DNA of 64,000 nt from Rhizobium sp. NXC14 (GCF_002117485.1 NZ_CP021030.1:2359001-2423000); one strand, 5' to 3'; positions 16,141 through 26,539 are shown, counted from the stretch's first letter. The notes: a model not told the origin generated them from the letters alone. Program-made: numbers and translations.

Positions 16141-16300
16141 TTCGTTCTCCAATCTCGCCGGATACAAGGTCCGGCAGCTTGTAGCGTATGGGCAATTGAC
16201 TTGCCCCGGCAAATTCTTTGCCCTGATGTAGGAGGCCAAAAGGAACTTTTCAGCCCGATTGGCAAGCGGAAATTTGTGTTTCCGCAAGTTTATGAGGCGG

Positions 16301-17467
16301 TCAAGCCGCCTCGCTCGCCGACTTGCGCCGGCAGGCGATCTTCGCGAAGGCGGCGATCGCCCTGTCGATATCCTCTTCAGTGGTCGAAAAGCCGAGCGAG
16401 ATGCGCAGCGCACCGAGCTTGGCGTCGCGCCCCATCGCCGTCAGCACATGGCTTTCGCCAACCTTGCCGGATGAGCAAGCAGAGCCCGCCGAAAGGGCAA
16501 CGCCTTCAAGATCGAAAGCGATCTGCCCGGTCTCCGCCTTCAGGCAAGGGAGCGTGAAGAAAATTGTGTTGGCGACCCGCGGACCACCGGTACCGTGGAT
16601 GATAACATCGGGCGCGGCAGCGCGCATGCCGGCTTCCAGCCTGTCGCGAAGCGCAGCAATCGCAGCGTTCCGTTCCTCAAGATCCTGAAGCACGGTTTCC
16701 GCCGCAGCTCCGAAGCCGATCAGCGCCAGCGAATTCTGTGTCCCCGAGCGGTGACCTTTTTCCTGCCCGCCGCCGCGGATAAGCGCCTTCGGCATCAGCG
16801 CCTCGCCGCGCGCGATCAGTGCACCCGCCCCCTTCGGTCCACCGATCTTGTGAGAGGAGACGATGATGAAATCCGCGCCGATGCGCTCGATCTCGATCGG
16901 CAGACGGCCGGCCGCCTGCACGGCGTCGACGACAAAGAGACCACCGTGCGCCCGCACAATCTTTGCCGCCTCTTCGACCGGCTGGACGATGCCCGTCTCG
17001 TTGTTGACGAACATGATCGCCACTATCGGAAGGCCCGTCGATTTGTCATGGGCATCGAGAAGCGCGGCCAGCTCGTTCAGATCGACGATACCGGCATTCG
17101 TTACCGGAATCTCGGTCGTGCCATCCTTCGGGAACCGGCCTCCCTCTCGTACAGCCAGGTGCTCAACGGCGGAAAAATAGAGGTGGCCGAGTTGAAGCGG
17201 CGTGCGGCCCATACGAAAATCCGGCGTCAGTACCAGATTGGCAGCTTCCGTCGCGCCGCTGGTGAAGATCACGTTGCCCGGATCGGTGCCGGCAAGGGCG
17301 GCCACCTTGCGCCGCGCTCCCTCAATGGCGGCGCGGGCGGCACGGCCCTCTCCATGTACGCTGTTCGGGTTGCCGAATATGTCGATGGCGCCCATGATCG
17401 CATCCCGCGCTGCAGGGTGCAGCGGCGATGTGGCGTTCCAGTCGAGATAAAGGCGTGACGGCGCCAT
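16301..17467 (-). CDS. Cysteine desulfurase, IscS/NifS type (group I), first gene of the suf operon
   Basis: 388 residues from ATG 17467 ([18 protein letters not shown]). PLP contacts are seen in [11 protein letters not shown] and [15 protein letters not shown] (Schiff-base lysine). The catalytic cysteine lies in the long mobile loop [17 protein letters not shown], the group I feature that lets the enzyme give sulfur directly to a scaffold. A second desulfurase of group II follows in the same operon. This pairing is common in rhizobia, where the first gene is often annotated as iscS or sufS2. The gap of 160 nt to sufB holds no other gene. Confidence 0.92.
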   Translation of the reverse strand: MAPSRLYLDWNATSPLHPAARDAIMGAIDIFGNPNSVHGEGRAARAAIEGARRKVAALAGTDPGNVIFTSGATEAANLVLTPDFRMGRTPLQLGHLYFSAVEHLAVREGGRFPKDGTTEIPVTNAGIVDLNELAALLDAHDKSTGLPIVAIMFVNNETGIVQPVEEAAKIVRAHGGLFVVDAVQAAGRLPIEIERIGADFIIVSSHKIGGPKGAGALIARGEALMPKALIRGGGQEKGHRSGTQNSLALIGFGAAAETVLQDLEERNAAIAALRDRLEAGMRAAAPDVIIHGTGGPRVANTIFFTLPCLKAETGQIAFDLEGVALSAGSACSSGKVGESHVLTAMGRDAKLGALRISLGFSTTEEDIDRAIAAFAKIACRRKSASEAA

Positions 17468-17581
17468 GATCCTCAGTCCTGCGCTTGACGAGCTTGCTTC
17501 AGCGGCCGCGGTGCATTTTTCTTGAAATTTCCGCCGGGCTTGCCTTATGACACGTTCCACGAAGCGTGGATCGCCATGCAA

Positions 17582-17600
17582 GTTTCGAATTGTTCTAAAC
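17582..17600 (-). promoter_or_regulatory. Iron control element (Irr box) of the suf operon
   Basis: GTTTCGAATTGTTCTAAAC is an inverted repeat with 3-nt spacing and one mismatch, and matches the ICE consensus TTTAGAANNNTTCTAAA bound by Irr in rhizobia. It lies 115 nt upstream of the first desulfurase, over the predicted transcription start, consistent with Irr repressing suf when iron is low. Confidence 0.7.
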
Positions 17601-17603
17601 TGC

Positions 17604-17644
17604 GTTTTAGAAAAGCTGACAACATTAGTCAAGTCATGTTGTCA
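17604..17644 (-). promoter_or_regulatory. Predicted suf promoter with a second dyad over the -35 region
   Basis: On the minus strand TTGACT (17632-17627) and TAAAAC (17609-17604) are 17 nt apart, so transcription would start inside the Irr box. The dyad TGACAACAT (17617-17625) and ATGTTGTCA (17636-17644), perfect with a 10-nt spacer, overlaps the -35 element. A regulator of the Rrf2 family (RirA/IscR) is the obvious candidate, but the match to a known consensus is not exact. Confidence 0.5.
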
Positions 17645-17684
17645 TCCAACGCAGCGCGAACACGAAATAAAACCCGGAGTACCA

Positions 17685-18362
17685 ATGCCCGAAGTTATTT
17701 TCAACGGCCCAGCCGGCCGTCTTGAAGGCCGCTACCAGCCCTCCAAAGAAAAAAGCGCGCCCATCGCGCTCATCCTGCATCCGCATCCGCAGTTCGGCGG
17801 CACGATGAACAATCAGATCGTCTATCAGCTCTTCTACATGTTCCAGAAGCGCGGGTTCACGACGCTGCGCTTCAATTTCCGGGGCATCGGCCGCAGCCAG
17901 GGCGAATTCGATCATGGCGCCGGCGAACTCTCGGATGCCGCCTCCGCGCTCGACTGGGTTCAGAGCCTACACCCTGATTCCAAAACCTGCTGGGTCGCCG
18001 GTTATTCCTTCGGCGCCTGGATTGGCATGCAGCTTCTGATGCGCCGGCCGGAGATCGAGGGCTTCATGTCGATCGCCCCGCAGCCGAATACTTACGACTT
18101 CTCCTTCCTGGCGCCGTGCCCCTCGTCCGGCCTGATCATCAACGGCGAGGCTGACAAGGTGGCACCGGAAAAGGATGTCAACGGCCTTGTGGAGAAGCTG
18201 AAAACCCAGAAAGGCATCCTCATCACCCATCGCACCGTCGCCAACGCCAACCATTTCTTCAATGGTCAGGTGGAGACGCTGATGAGCGAATGCGAGGATT
18301 ATCTCGACCGTCGCCTCAACGGCGAGCTCGTGCCCGAGCCGGCGGCCAAGCGGATCCGCTGA
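17685..18362 (+). CDS. Alpha/beta hydrolase (serine aminopeptidase S33-like, small CocE/NonD family)
   Basis: 225 residues from ATG 17685 behind CCGGAG. The N-terminal ILHPHPQFGGTMNN is diagnostic for a bacterial alpha/beta-hydrolase family that carries the oxyanion hole there; the nucleophile is the serine of GYSFGAW; the acid lies in INGEADKVAPEKD and the histidine in NANHFFNG. The natural substrate is not known. It is transcribed away from the suf operon and shares the 217-nt intergenic region, so iron control of this gene is possible. Confidence 0.85.
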   Translation: MPEVIFNGPAGRLEGRYQPSKEKSAPIALILHPHPQFGGTMNNQIVYQLFYMFQKRGFTTLRFNFRGIGRSQGEFDHGAGELSDAASALDWVQSLHPDSKTCWVAGYSFGAWIGMQLLMRRPEIEGFMSIAPQPNTYDFSFLAPCPSSGLIINGEADKVAPEKDVNGLVEKLKTQKGILITHRTVANANHFFNGQVETLMSECEDYLDRRLNGELVPEPAAKRIR

Positions 18363-18421
18363 CCGCATGGCGCCGGCGTCTGCCCACCGGCATCCTCACG
18401 ACGCGCTGGGTTTTTCGCTTG

Positions 18422-19534
18422 TCAGGGCGTTGCCAGCACGCCCCCGGTGACGGGAGCCGCAACTCCCGTCGTGCCGGGAAAGGTAAGCGGCAGCCCGTCC
18501 AGCGAGCGTACGGCAAGATAGGCCCAGGCCTCGGCCTCCATCGCATCGCCGTCGAAGCCCGCGGCCTCGGCGCTCAACACTTTCGATCCCTCGGCCATCG
18601 CCGAGAGTTCGGCCATCAAGGTGCCGTTCAGCCGTCCGCCGCCGCAGACGATATAGGCCGAGGGACGTTCGGGCAGGAACCCGGCGGATTTGACGATCGA
18701 TGCGGCGGCGACATGCGCAAGCGTCCGGGCGCCGTCTTCGAGGCTCGCATCGCCAGGCCGAAGTGGTGCGAAATCGCCGCGATCGAGCGAACGGCGGACA
18801 TTGCCGCGGAAGAACGGGCTGTCCAGATACCGCTCCGCCAGAGCCGGGACGATCTTGCCGCGCCCGCCGATCTGGCCGCCGGGATCATAGGTTTTGCCGG
18901 TCTGCATCTCTATCCATTGGTCGATCAGCGTATTGCCAGGGCCGCTGTCAAAGGCGGCAATCCGGCCGTCAGCGCCGACATAGGTGAGGTTGGAGATGCC
19001 GCCGATATTGACGAAGCACACCGCCTCTCCCGCCTGCTGGAATTTTCCCGCAAGGGCAGCGTGATAGACCGGCACCAGTGGCGCACCTTGCCCGCCATGC
19101 ACCATGTCGTTGGCACGCATGTCGTAAACCACCGGCAGGCCCGTTCGGCGCGCCAGTTCCCGGCCGTCACCGATCTGGATCGTCAGTCCCTCGTCCGGCC
19201 GGTGAAGCACCGTCTGGCCATGGAAACCGACAACGTCGATGCCATTGGGCGTGAACCCGAAACGCTCGAGGAATGCCGTAACGGCAGTTGCATGCCGTAG
19301 GGTGAATTCGTCCTCGATCTCGCGAAGTTCCCCCGGCCGTTCGTTCCTGTCGCGAAGCGGCCGTGCCAGTTCCAGCGCCCGTTTGAGACGCGCACGAAAC
19401 TCTGCATCATACGGCACGCCCACGAACGGCCCGCGCTCGATGAAGCCGCGGCCGTCGGTTCTGATCAGCGCGACATCGATTCCGTCCATCGACGTGCCGC
19501 TCATCAGGCCGATCGCTGTTCTGACCACATCCAT
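18422..19534 (-). CDS. anmK: Anhydro-N-acetylmuramic acid kinase
   Basis: 370 residues from ATG 19534. The N-terminal ATP-binding motif is [15 protein letters not shown], followed by [14 protein letters not shown] and [13 protein letters not shown] of the sugar-kinase-like fold, then [13 protein letters not shown] near the C-terminus. The enzyme phosphorylates and opens 1,6-anhydroMurNAc released from recycled cell wall to MurNAc-6-phosphate. It diverges from tyrS, the same pairing as in many alphaproteobacteria. Confidence 0.95.
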   Translation of the reverse strand: MDVVRTAIGLMSGTSMDGIDVALIRTDGRGFIERGPFVGVPYDAEFRARLKRALELARPLRDRNERPGELREIEDEFTLRHATAVTAFLERFGFTPNGIDVVGFHGQTVLHRPDEGLTIQIGDGRELARRTGLPVVYDMRANDMVHGGQGAPLVPVYHAALAGKFQQAGEAVCFVNIGGISNLTYVGADGRIAAFDSGPGNTLIDQWIEMQTGKTYDPGGQIGGRGKIVPALAERYLDSPFFRGNVRRSLDRGDFAPLRPGDASLEDGARTLAHVAAASIVKSAGFLPERPSAYIVCGGGRLNGTLMAELSAMAEGSKVLSAEAAGFDGDAMEAEAWAYLAVRSLDGLPLTFPGTTGVAAPVTGGVLATP

Positions 19535-19665
19535 GAGGCTTGCCTCCCATGCGATTCCCGGATGCACTTTTGCAAAAACAGTGCTAAACGCGCCGCCACA
19601 GATCAACAACAACGAAGTTGCGCGAAGCCCGGTGGGCGCAGTGCAGGCACGAAGAGACGAAAGCC

Positions 19666-20922
19666 ATGTCCGAGTTCAAGTCCGATTTCCTCCGCACGCT
19701 GAAAGAGCGCGGCTTCATTCATCAGGTTTCCGATGAACGCGGCCTCGACGACCTGTTCGCGAAGGAGGTCGTGACGGCCTATGTCGGCTACGACGCAACG
19801 GCGACGAGCCTGCATATCGGCAATTTGATCTCCGCCACCATGCTTTACTGGCTGCAGGAGACCGGCCACCGGCCGATCGCGCTGATGGGCGGCGGCACCT
19901 CGATGGTCGGCGACCCCTCCTTCCGTGACGAGCAGCGCAAGCTTCTGACGCCGGAGGCGATCTCGACCAACATCGAAGGCATCAAAAAGATCTTCTCGCG
20001 CATCCTGCGCTTCGGAGACGGCCCGACCGATGCCCTCATGGTCAATAATGCCGACTGGCTGCTGAAGCTCAACTATATCGAATTCCTGCGCGATGTCGGC
20101 CGGCATTTCTCGGTCAACCGCATGCTCTCCTTCGACAGCGTCAAGCTGCGCCTCGATCGCGAGCAGTCGCTCTCCTTCCTCGAATTCAACTACATGATCA
20201 TGCAGGGCTACGACTTCGTCGAGCTCAACCGCCGCTACGGCTGCCGTCTGCAGATGGGCGGTTCGGACCAGTGGGGCAACATCATCAACGGCGTCGATCT
20301 CGGTCACCGCATGGGGACGCCGCAGCTTTACGCGCTGACGACGCCGCTTCTGACCACGAGCTCGGGCGCCAAGATGGGCAAGACCGCCTCCGGCGCCGTC
20401 TGGCTGAACGAGGACGTCTTCAGCCCCTATGATTTCTGGCAGTACTGGCGCAACACCGAGGATGCCGATGTCGGCCGCTTCCTGAAGATCTTCACCCGCC
20501 TGCCGCTGGCCGAGATCGCCAGACTCGAGGCGCTCGGCGGCGCCGAAATCAACGAGGCGAAGAAGATTCTCGCCACGGAAGCGACCGCGATCGTCCACGG
20601 TCGTGAGGCAGCCGAGGCGTCCGCCGAAACGGCGCGCACCACCTTTGAGGAAGGCCGCGTTGCCGAAAACCTGCCTTCGGTCGAGATCCCGGCCACCGAG
20701 CTTGACGGCGGCATTGGCCTGCTCTCGCTGATGGTCCGCGCCGGCCTGGCCGGCTCCAACAGCGAGGCTCGTCGCCACGTCCAGGGCGGCGCAGTGCGCA
20801 TCAATGATGAGGCTGTCAGCGACGAACGTCGCCTGATCGGCAGCGGCGAAATCACCGCCGATGGCGTCATCAAGCTCTCGCTCGGCAAGAAGAAGCACAT
20901 CCTGATCCGCCGCGCGGCGTAG
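19666..20922 (+). CDS. tyrS: Tyrosyl-tRNA synthetase
   Basis: 418 residues from ATG 19666. The class I signature is HIGN at 50-53 (SLHIGNL) and the KMSKS loop appears as KMGKT at 236-240. The tyrosine pocket segment [24 protein letters not shown] is intact, and a C-terminal S4 RNA-binding domain begins around [21 protein letters not shown]. It charges tRNA-Tyr. A strong terminator follows. Confidence 0.97.
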   Translation: MSEFKSDFLRTLKERGFIHQVSDERGLDDLFAKEVVTAYVGYDATATSLHIGNLISATMLYWLQETGHRPIALMGGGTSMVGDPSFRDEQRKLLTPEAISTNIEGIKKIFSRILRFGDGPTDALMVNNADWLLKLNYIEFLRDVGRHFSVNRMLSFDSVKLRLDREQSLSFLEFNYMIMQGYDFVELNRRYGCRLQMGGSDQWGNIINGVDLGHRMGTPQLYALTTPLLTTSSGAKMGKTASGAVWLNEDVFSPYDFWQYWRNTEDADVGRFLKIFTRLPLAEIARLEALGGAEINEAKKILATEATAIVHGREAAEASAETARTTFEEGRVAENLPSVEIPATELDGGIGLLSLMVRAGLAGSNSEARRHVQGGAVRINDEAVSDERRLIGSGEITADGVIKLSLGKKKHILIRRAA

Positions 20923-20949
20923 GTGGCTTCGAATTAGACGGACCTTGAA

Positions 20950-20971
20950 GCCGGCCGCCACGCCGGCTTTT
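20950..20971 (+). terminator. tyrS rho-independent terminator
   Basis: GCCGGC (20950-20955) and GCCGGC (20962-20967) form a 6-bp GC stem with a 6-nt loop, followed by TTTT, 27 nt after the tyrS stop. Confidence 0.75.
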
Positions 20972-20985
20972 CCTTTGGCGCGGGA

Positions 20986-21267
20986 TCAGTCGGCCCGCCA
21001 TCGGTATTCCGCTTCGTCTTGTTTCGTCTCTCGAAGGAGAGGTCCGGGCGGATTGACCTCCGAAGCGGGTCGTACGCGCGACCACCAGCCGATCGAGAAG
21101 ATCGGCGGCGTCATCGTTGCGTCGAGCGGAACCAGTAGGACATGCTCGGAGGGGATGCTCTTCACCGGTTTCAGCCGTGCGCCCTTTTCTGCAGAATTCG
21201 AAGCCTCACCGACTGTCACGGCCATCATGGTGGCCGATAGGAACGAGACTGTCCGGGCGCACTGCAT
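20986..21267 (-). CDS. Small secreted hypothetical protein
   Basis: 93 residues from ATG 21267, which has GGAG 6 nt upstream. The first 20 residues (MQCARTVSFLSATMMAVTVG) look like a signal peptide. The rest has no recognised domain but reads like protein: KSIPSEHVLLVPLDATMTPP, FSIGWWSRVRP and an acidic/basic tail ending EAEYRWRAD. Upstream is an AT-rich stretch suited to a promoter, shared with the divergent GH13 gene. An open frame exists on the other strand, but it is arginine-rich and lacks a ribosome site. Confidence 0.55.
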   Translation of the reverse strand: MQCARTVSFLSATMMAVTVGEASNSAEKGARLKPVKSIPSEHVLLVPLDATMTPPIFSIGWWSRVRPASEVNPPGPLLRETKQDEAEYRWRAD

Positions 21268-21465
21268 GGCATTCTCCGACATTGCGCCAACCGCTGCTGC
21301 ACCTGGCACCAACACTACATCAGAATTATCTAAAATAAGCAAAGCATCAATGACCAGCCTGTCGCTATGGATCACAATTATCCAGCCGGCCGCGCCACGA
21401 TATCGCCTTCCCGGAACCTTTTCCGCCCGACGGGATTTGCGACCAGATGCATTTGGAGCGCCGTC

Positions 21466-23127
21466 ATGATCAACGACCTCTGGTATAAGAACGCCGTCAT
21501 CTACTGCCTGTCCGTCGAGACCTTCATGGATGCGAACGGCGACGGCGTCGGTGATTTTCAAGGCCTGATGCGCCGTCTCGACTATCTCTCCGGCCTCGGC
21601 GTGACGGCAATCTGGCTCATGCCGTTCCAGACTTCGCCCGGTCGCGACGACGGCTACGACGTTTCGGATTACTATAATGTAGACCCGCGCTATGGGTCGC
21701 TTGGCGACTTCGTCGAGTTCACCCATGGTGCCAAACAGCGGGGCATCCGGGTGTTGATCGATCTGGTGATCAATCACACCTCGAAGGATCATCCCTGGTT
21801 CGAAGACGCCAGAAGCGATCCACAGTCACGCTATCGCGATTGGTACGTCTGGTCAGACAAAAAGCCTGCAAACGCTGATCAGGGCATGGTCTTCCCGGGT
21901 GTCCAGAAGACGACCTGGACCTATGACGAAAAAGCCAGGGCCTATTATTTCCACCGCTTCTACGATCACCAGCCTGATCTCAACACCTCCAATCCTGAGG
22001 TGCAGGCGGAGATCCTCAAGATAATGGGCTTCTGGATTCAGCTCGGCGTCTCGGGCTTCCGAATGGACGCTGCCCCTTTCATCATTGCCACGAAGGGCGC
22101 CGAGGTCACCAAGCCGGTCGAGCAGTTTGACATGCTGAGGAAGTTTCGCGAATTCCTGCAATGGCGCCTGGGAGACTCCATCGTGCTGGCGGAGGCCAAT
22201 ATCCTGCCGAAGGACAATTTCGAATATTTCGGCGACGATGGCGACCGCATGCAGATGATGTTCAATTTCCAAGTCAATCAGACGCTGTTTTATGCGCTCG
22301 CGACCGCCGACACGCGGCCTCTGAAGAAGGCGATGGAGGTCACCAAGCCGCGCCCGGCGACCGCGCAATGGGGGCTGTTTCTTCGCAATCACGATGAACT
22401 CGATCTCGGTCGCCTGACGGATAAGCAGCGCGACGCAGTATTCGCCGCGTTTGGCCCCGAAAAGGGCATGCAGCTCTACGACAGGGGCATTCGCCGGCGC
22501 CTCGCGCCCATGCTCGGCGGCGATCGTCGCAGGATCGAGTTGGCCTACAGCCTGCTGTTCTCGCTGCCCGGAACGCCAGTCATCCGCTACGGCGATGAAA
22601 TCGGCATGGGCGACGATTTGTGCCTGCCGGAGCGCAGCTGCGCGCGCACGCCGATGCAATGGTCGACGGAGCCGGAAGGCGGTTTCACCAAAAGCGCGAA
22701 GTCCGTTTCGCCTGTTATCAAGGACGGCCCCTACGGTTTCGAACATATCAATGTCGCCGTCCAGCGGCGCGATCCGAATTCGCTCTTGAACTGGACCGAG
22801 CGGATGATCCGGATGCGCAAGGAGGCTCCCGAGATCGGCTGGGGCGATTTCTCAACGGTCGACACAGGTGACGACGGCGTGCTGGCGCTGCGTTATGACT
22901 GGCGCGGCAATTCGGTGCTGATCCTGCATAACTTGCATCCGCACCCGACGGAAGTGACCTTCGATCCTGATGTTGGTGAACTCGGGCGATTGCTGATCGA
23001 TATTGCCGATGGGGCAAGCAGCGAAGCCGACGACAAAGGGCGCCATACGGTCATGCTCGATGCCTATGGCTACCGCTGGTATCGGGTCGGCGGTCTCGAC
23101 TATCTCCTCAGGCGGAAAGATATCTAA
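21466..23127 (+). CDS. GH13 alpha-amylase-family enzyme resembling trehalose synthase (maltose glucosyltransferase)
   Basis: 553 residues from ATG 21466, preceded by GGAG. The N-terminus MINDLWYKNAVIYCLSVETF and NGDGVGDFQGL are typical of the TreS-like branch. Catalytic residues are the nucleophile Asp201 (GFRMDAAPF), the acid/base Glu243 (VLAEANIL) and Asp310 (LRNHDELDL). TreS interconverts maltose and trehalose; close relatives are glucosidases, and the sequence alone does not separate them. There is no signal peptide, so it acts in the cytosol. No maltokinase domain or gene is adjacent. Confidence 0.85.
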   Translation: MINDLWYKNAVIYCLSVETFMDANGDGVGDFQGLMRRLDYLSGLGVTAIWLMPFQTSPGRDDGYDVSDYYNVDPRYGSLGDFVEFTHGAKQRGIRVLIDLVINHTSKDHPWFEDARSDPQSRYRDWYVWSDKKPANADQGMVFPGVQKTTWTYDEKARAYYFHRFYDHQPDLNTSNPEVQAEILKIMGFWIQLGVSGFRMDAAPFIIATKGAEVTKPVEQFDMLRKFREFLQWRLGDSIVLAEANILPKDNFEYFGDDGDRMQMMFNFQVNQTLFYALATADTRPLKKAMEVTKPRPATAQWGLFLRNHDELDLGRLTDKQRDAVFAAFGPEKGMQLYDRGIRRRLAPMLGGDRRRIELAYSLLFSLPGTPVIRYGDEIGMGDDLCLPERSCARTPMQWSTEPEGGFTKSAKSVSPVIKDGPYGFEHINVAVQRRDPNSLLNWTERMIRMRKEAPEIGWGDFSTVDTGDDGVLALRYDWRGNSVLILHNLHPHPTEVTFDPDVGELGRLLIDIADGASSEADDKGRHTVMLDAYGYRWYRVGGLDYLLRRKDI

Positions 23128-23140
23128 GTCTCGCTTTTCC

Positions 23141-26100
23141 TCACTGGAATTCGAAAATCTGCCGGAAAACACCAGGCGCGATGATCGATAGCGGATTGAT
23201 CTGCAGGTTCGGCTGGTCGAACTTGCCGGTGAGCTTGAAGGTAATGCCGATCAGGCCGCGGTCGCTGCCATTGCCGAGGATGACGCCGATCAGCGGCAAT
23301 TCGGCAAAGAGGCGGTTGAGGCCATAGGCCGGCATGAAGGTGCCGGTCATATCCATATTGCCCTTGCGGTCGCGCACCACGCCCTGGAAAGTCGCGCCGA
23401 TCTGGTCGCCGCGCAGCACGCCGTTCTCGATACCGACCATGCCATTGCGCGAGATGACGCGGGCAAAGCCGCGCTGGAAGCGTTGCGAAGAGGTGTCGAT
23501 GTCGCGTTTGACCGCCTCATTGAGGCTTCGCTGCTCGTTTCCGACAGGTGTCGAGACGATCGAATGCAGGCGCTGTTCGTTGACGATCGAGAAGCGGCGC
23601 ACATCCAGCGAGCCGTCCCATCCACCCTGCGGCGAAAGCCGGATAGCCAGGTTGAGCAGGCCGCCCTGTATGTGCTGATAGAGATCGGCAAAACGCGATA
23701 CCGCACCGGCGTCGCCGCTGGTGATATTGATGACACCGCCGTCCTTCATCTGGCTGACAACGGCCTCGCCGCTGTCCGTGATGCCGGAAAAATTCAGCGT
23801 CTGCAGCTTGTCGCCGCGCAGTGACACCTGCGCCTGGAAATTGCCGACCTTCTCGTCATTGAAGCCGACGACGTTTTTCAGCTTGGCGCGCACCGATACG
23901 CCGGTGTTGTCGCCATCGCCGTCTTCGCCGCCCTCCGAGCCCGATTTTAATCGGGCGATGATCGGCCGCGCATCGGCGCTGTCGCCGGAAACGGAGACGT
24001 CGAAATTGCCCTTGCTGCGTTTGACCGACAGAGCGAAATCGTCGAGCGAGGAGAGCCTGACGCTGTCGAAATCCGCCGAGATAAGGCCGGTCTTGCCGAC
24101 AACAAGCGATCCGCTGGCGCCGAAGCCGTCACCCTTCAGCCGGAAATTCTTGATCTCGGTATTCTCGGGCGGGCCGGACATTTCGAATTCCGCGGAGGCG
24201 GCAATGCCGCTGCCTTTCGACCAGCCGATCCAGGGTAGGTCGAGCATCGATTTGGTGAGGTCGAGCTGAACGTCTTGCCGGTCATCGTCGATCCGCGTCA
24301 GCACCATCTTCAGGTTGCCCCTGACGATATCGGAAAGCCCGGGCATCACCTTGCTGCGCTGCTCATCGGAGAGCGTCGCCGTAATCACGCGCTGCCGCTG
24401 CACACCCGACGACGCCTCGACCGGCTCGGTCAGATCGATATCGGCAGGAATGCCGTCGATCTCGCCTTTGGCGTCGAGCGTGATCTGCTTCGGATCGCCG
24501 TTCAGAATGCCGCTGACATTGCTGATCGTGCGGCCGGAAAACGGCTTGGCAAGATCGACGTCAGCGAGCTTCATGGCGGCCTTCCACTCGGCCGGCGGCG
24601 GGTTTTGTGACGACAGTAGTCCGAAATGCGCCTTCACATTCGCGTCGATATGCCCCTTGAAATCGTCGGGCGTAAAGCCGGCGCGCTGCAGCACCCGGAT
24701 CGGCTTATAGGTGAGGAGCTCGCCTATGGCGTCCGCCGCGCCCGAGACCGCAAGATCGATATCGGCCATCAGCGGTTTGTCGTAGGCGGACGGTATGACG
24801 AACGTTCCCTGCCCGAGGCCGACGGACCGGCCGGAGGGAAAATAGGACATGCCGCTCTTGATCGAAATCGTTGCAACGGGACCGGTCAGATCGAAATGCG
24901 CCGCCGTATCACGGACCGGCGGAATGTCGCCGGCGACGTTCATCCGCGCGCCTGCAATATCGAAGCCAATGCGGATCTGATTGGTGTCGAGCTTCAATCC
25001 TTTACCGCCGGCTGCCTCGTCAAGCCGACCAAAGGGAATGAAGACTGAAATCGAGGCATCGGTCACGGTGCCGCCGAAGAGATTGCCATGCACCCAAGTG
25101 CGCACCTTAGGCGCCATCCAGAACGGCCAGAGCTGCTTGATCGCCGTCGTCTGCAGCTCTCTGGACTGGCCGGCAAAGCTGATTTCCGGCGATTTGTCAC
25201 CGAGCCTGATGTGCAACGCCCCGTAGAGCGCGCCGAGCGGGCTGGAGACAGTCATATTGGGAAACAGGAATTCCCGGCCGGCGACCATATAGCGTCCGGT
25301 CGCCTGGACATCGAAGGCAACAGGCTCTTCGCCGGAGCCGCTCGGGGCGGCAGTGCCGCCGCTGACGAGCAGATCGATGCCGAAGCCCTTGCCGGCTTTA
25401 GGATCGAGTTTGTCGAGATCGATCAGCGCGCCATTGAGGGGCAGCGTGGTTGCGCCGAACCGGAGATTCGATTTAGCGATCTCGACTGTCTGCTTGACGA
25501 AGTCATAGGACAGATTGATTTGCCCGCCCGACAGTTCCTGCGGATCGCCGTCGGCATAGATCAGACCGGGATCGACGTCGATCGTCGCCGCGAGCGCCGG
25601 CTCGACGCCATCGCGCGCCCTGGTGGCCGACACAGTCAGATCGGCAAAAGTGTTAAGTCCCTGCCGTATCACGCCCTGATCGTTGCGTTTCAGCGTAAAC
25701 GGCGTCAGGTTCGCATGCTTGAGCGTCGCCGTCACCTTCGACACCTGGCCGTCTTCCTTCTCGGCCAGCACGTCGAGTTCCGCCACCTCGCCGTTAAGCG
25801 CCACCTCGCCTCTCAATTGCAGCGAGGATGGCCCGCCAAGAGCAAACACCAGATTGTCGACGACGAGCGACAGCGGGCCGTTCGCGGTATCGGCAAGCTT
25901 GATGTCGATGCCGGAGATGCGCACCGAATTCGTCGAGCCGCGCGTCACGATGCTGTCGAACACGTCGAGTTGCGCGAAGATCGTCTCCATCACCGCCGGC
26001 ATGGCGTCGAGGCGCAGATCGTCAAGCTTGACCGGGTTGCCGGAAGGCAGAAGCGCGGTGTCGAGTGCGATATCCTCCGCTTCGATATCCGCAACGGCGA

Positions 26101-26539
26101 TGCGGCCGCGGAAAAGCTGCAGCGGATCGAGGCCCAGGCGCACCGAACCCGTCGTCGACAGATGCTGGCCGCTCTTCTGGTCGATCATATTGACGTTGCG
26201 CGCTTCCAGCGCCAGTCGGAAGTCGGAGGTGAACCGGATGACGGTGGAGCCGACTTCGGCGCGGTAACGCGGTCCAGCCACGCCATCAAGCGCCGCCTGC
26301 GCCTGCTGAGACAGCGGCTTGTCGAACATGCCGCCTTCGATGGTGAACACGATGGCAGCAAGGATAAGGAGAATCAGTCCTAGAAAAACTGACGTCAGCT
26401 TCGCCGTCCGGCGCATCGGCGAACGCGGCGGCGGGCAATGAACGATGATCGGATCCTCGGCCTGAGCGGACGGCAAGCGGTCCAGCGCAACGATATCCTT
26501 CTTGCGAAACGTGACCTTTTCGCCGCGGATGGCTGACAT
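23141..26539 (-). CDS. Large AsmA-like (DUF3971/YhdP family) envelope protein
   Basis: 1132 residues. A cytosolic basic N-terminus is followed by a single membrane anchor (TSVFLGLILLILAAIVF) and a very long beta-rich periplasmic region with repeated short strands, the plan of AsmA-like/YhdP proteins thought to form a groove for phospholipid transport to the outer membrane. The C-terminal block (NEAVKRDIDTSSQRFQRGFA, then RGDQIGATFQGVVRDRKGNM and PAYGLNRLFAELPLIGVILG) is the conserved AsmA C-terminal region. It converges on the GH13 gene with 13 nt between stops. Confidence 0.85.
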   Translation of the reverse strand: MSAIRGEKVTFRKKDIVALDRLPSAQAEDPIIVHCPPPRSPMRRTAKLTSVFLGLILLILAAIVFTIEGGMFDKPLSQQAQAALDGVAGPRYRAEVGSTVIRFTSDFRLALEARNVNMIDQKSGQHLSTTGSVRLGLDPLQLFRGRIAVADIEAEDIALDTALLPSGNPVKLDDLRLDAMPAVMETIFAQLDVFDSIVTRGSTNSVRISGIDIKLADTANGPLSLVVDNLVFALGGPSSLQLRGEVALNGEVAELDVLAEKEDGQVSKVTATLKHANLTPFTLKRNDQGVIRQGLNTFADLTVSATRARDGVEPALAATIDVDPGLIYADGDPQELSGGQINLSYDFVKQTVEIAKSNLRFGATTLPLNGALIDLDKLDPKAGKGFGIDLLVSGGTAAPSGSGEEPVAFDVQATGRYMVAGREFLFPNMTVSSPLGALYGALHIRLGDKSPEISFAGQSRELQTTAIKQLWPFWMAPKVRTWVHGNLFGGTVTDASISVFIPFGRLDEAAGGKGLKLDTNQIRIGFDIAGARMNVAGDIPPVRDTAAHFDLTGPVATISIKSGMSYFPSGRSVGLGQGTFVIPSAYDKPLMADIDLAVSGAADAIGELLTYKPIRVLQRAGFTPDDFKGHIDANVKAHFGLLSSQNPPPAEWKAAMKLADVDLAKPFSGRTISNVSGILNGDPKQITLDAKGEIDGIPADIDLTEPVEASSGVQRQRVITATLSDEQRSKVMPGLSDIVRGNLKMVLTRIDDDRQDVQLDLTKSMLDLPWIGWSKGSGIAASAEFEMSGPPENTEIKNFRLKGDGFGASGSLVVGKTGLISADFDSVRLSSLDDFALSVKRSKGNFDVSVSGDSADARPIIARLKSGSEGGEDGDGDNTGVSVRAKLKNVVGFNDEKVGNFQAQVSLRGDKLQTLNFSGITDSGEAVVSQMKDGGVINITSGDAGAVSRFADLYQHIQGGLLNLAIRLSPQGGWDGSLDVRRFSIVNEQRLHSIVSTPVGNEQRSLNEAVKRDIDTSSQRFQRGFARVISRNGMVGIENGVLRGDQIGATFQGVVRDRKGNMDMTGTFMPAYGLNRLFAELPLIGVILGNGSDRGLIGITFKLTGKFDQPNLQINPLSIIAPGVFRQIFEFQ

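Noticed and set aside
14656..16557. A 633-codon open frame opposite sufB
   Set aside because: Antisense shadow; sufB has all family blocks and the frame shows no domain.
20945..21469. Plus-strand frame between tyrS and the GH13 gene
   Set aside because: Starts inside the tyrS terminator and has no ribosome site; the minus-strand gene has GGAG and a signal peptide.
25088..26383. A 431-codon open frame opposite the AsmA-like gene
   Set aside because: Arginine/histidine-rich shadow without motif.
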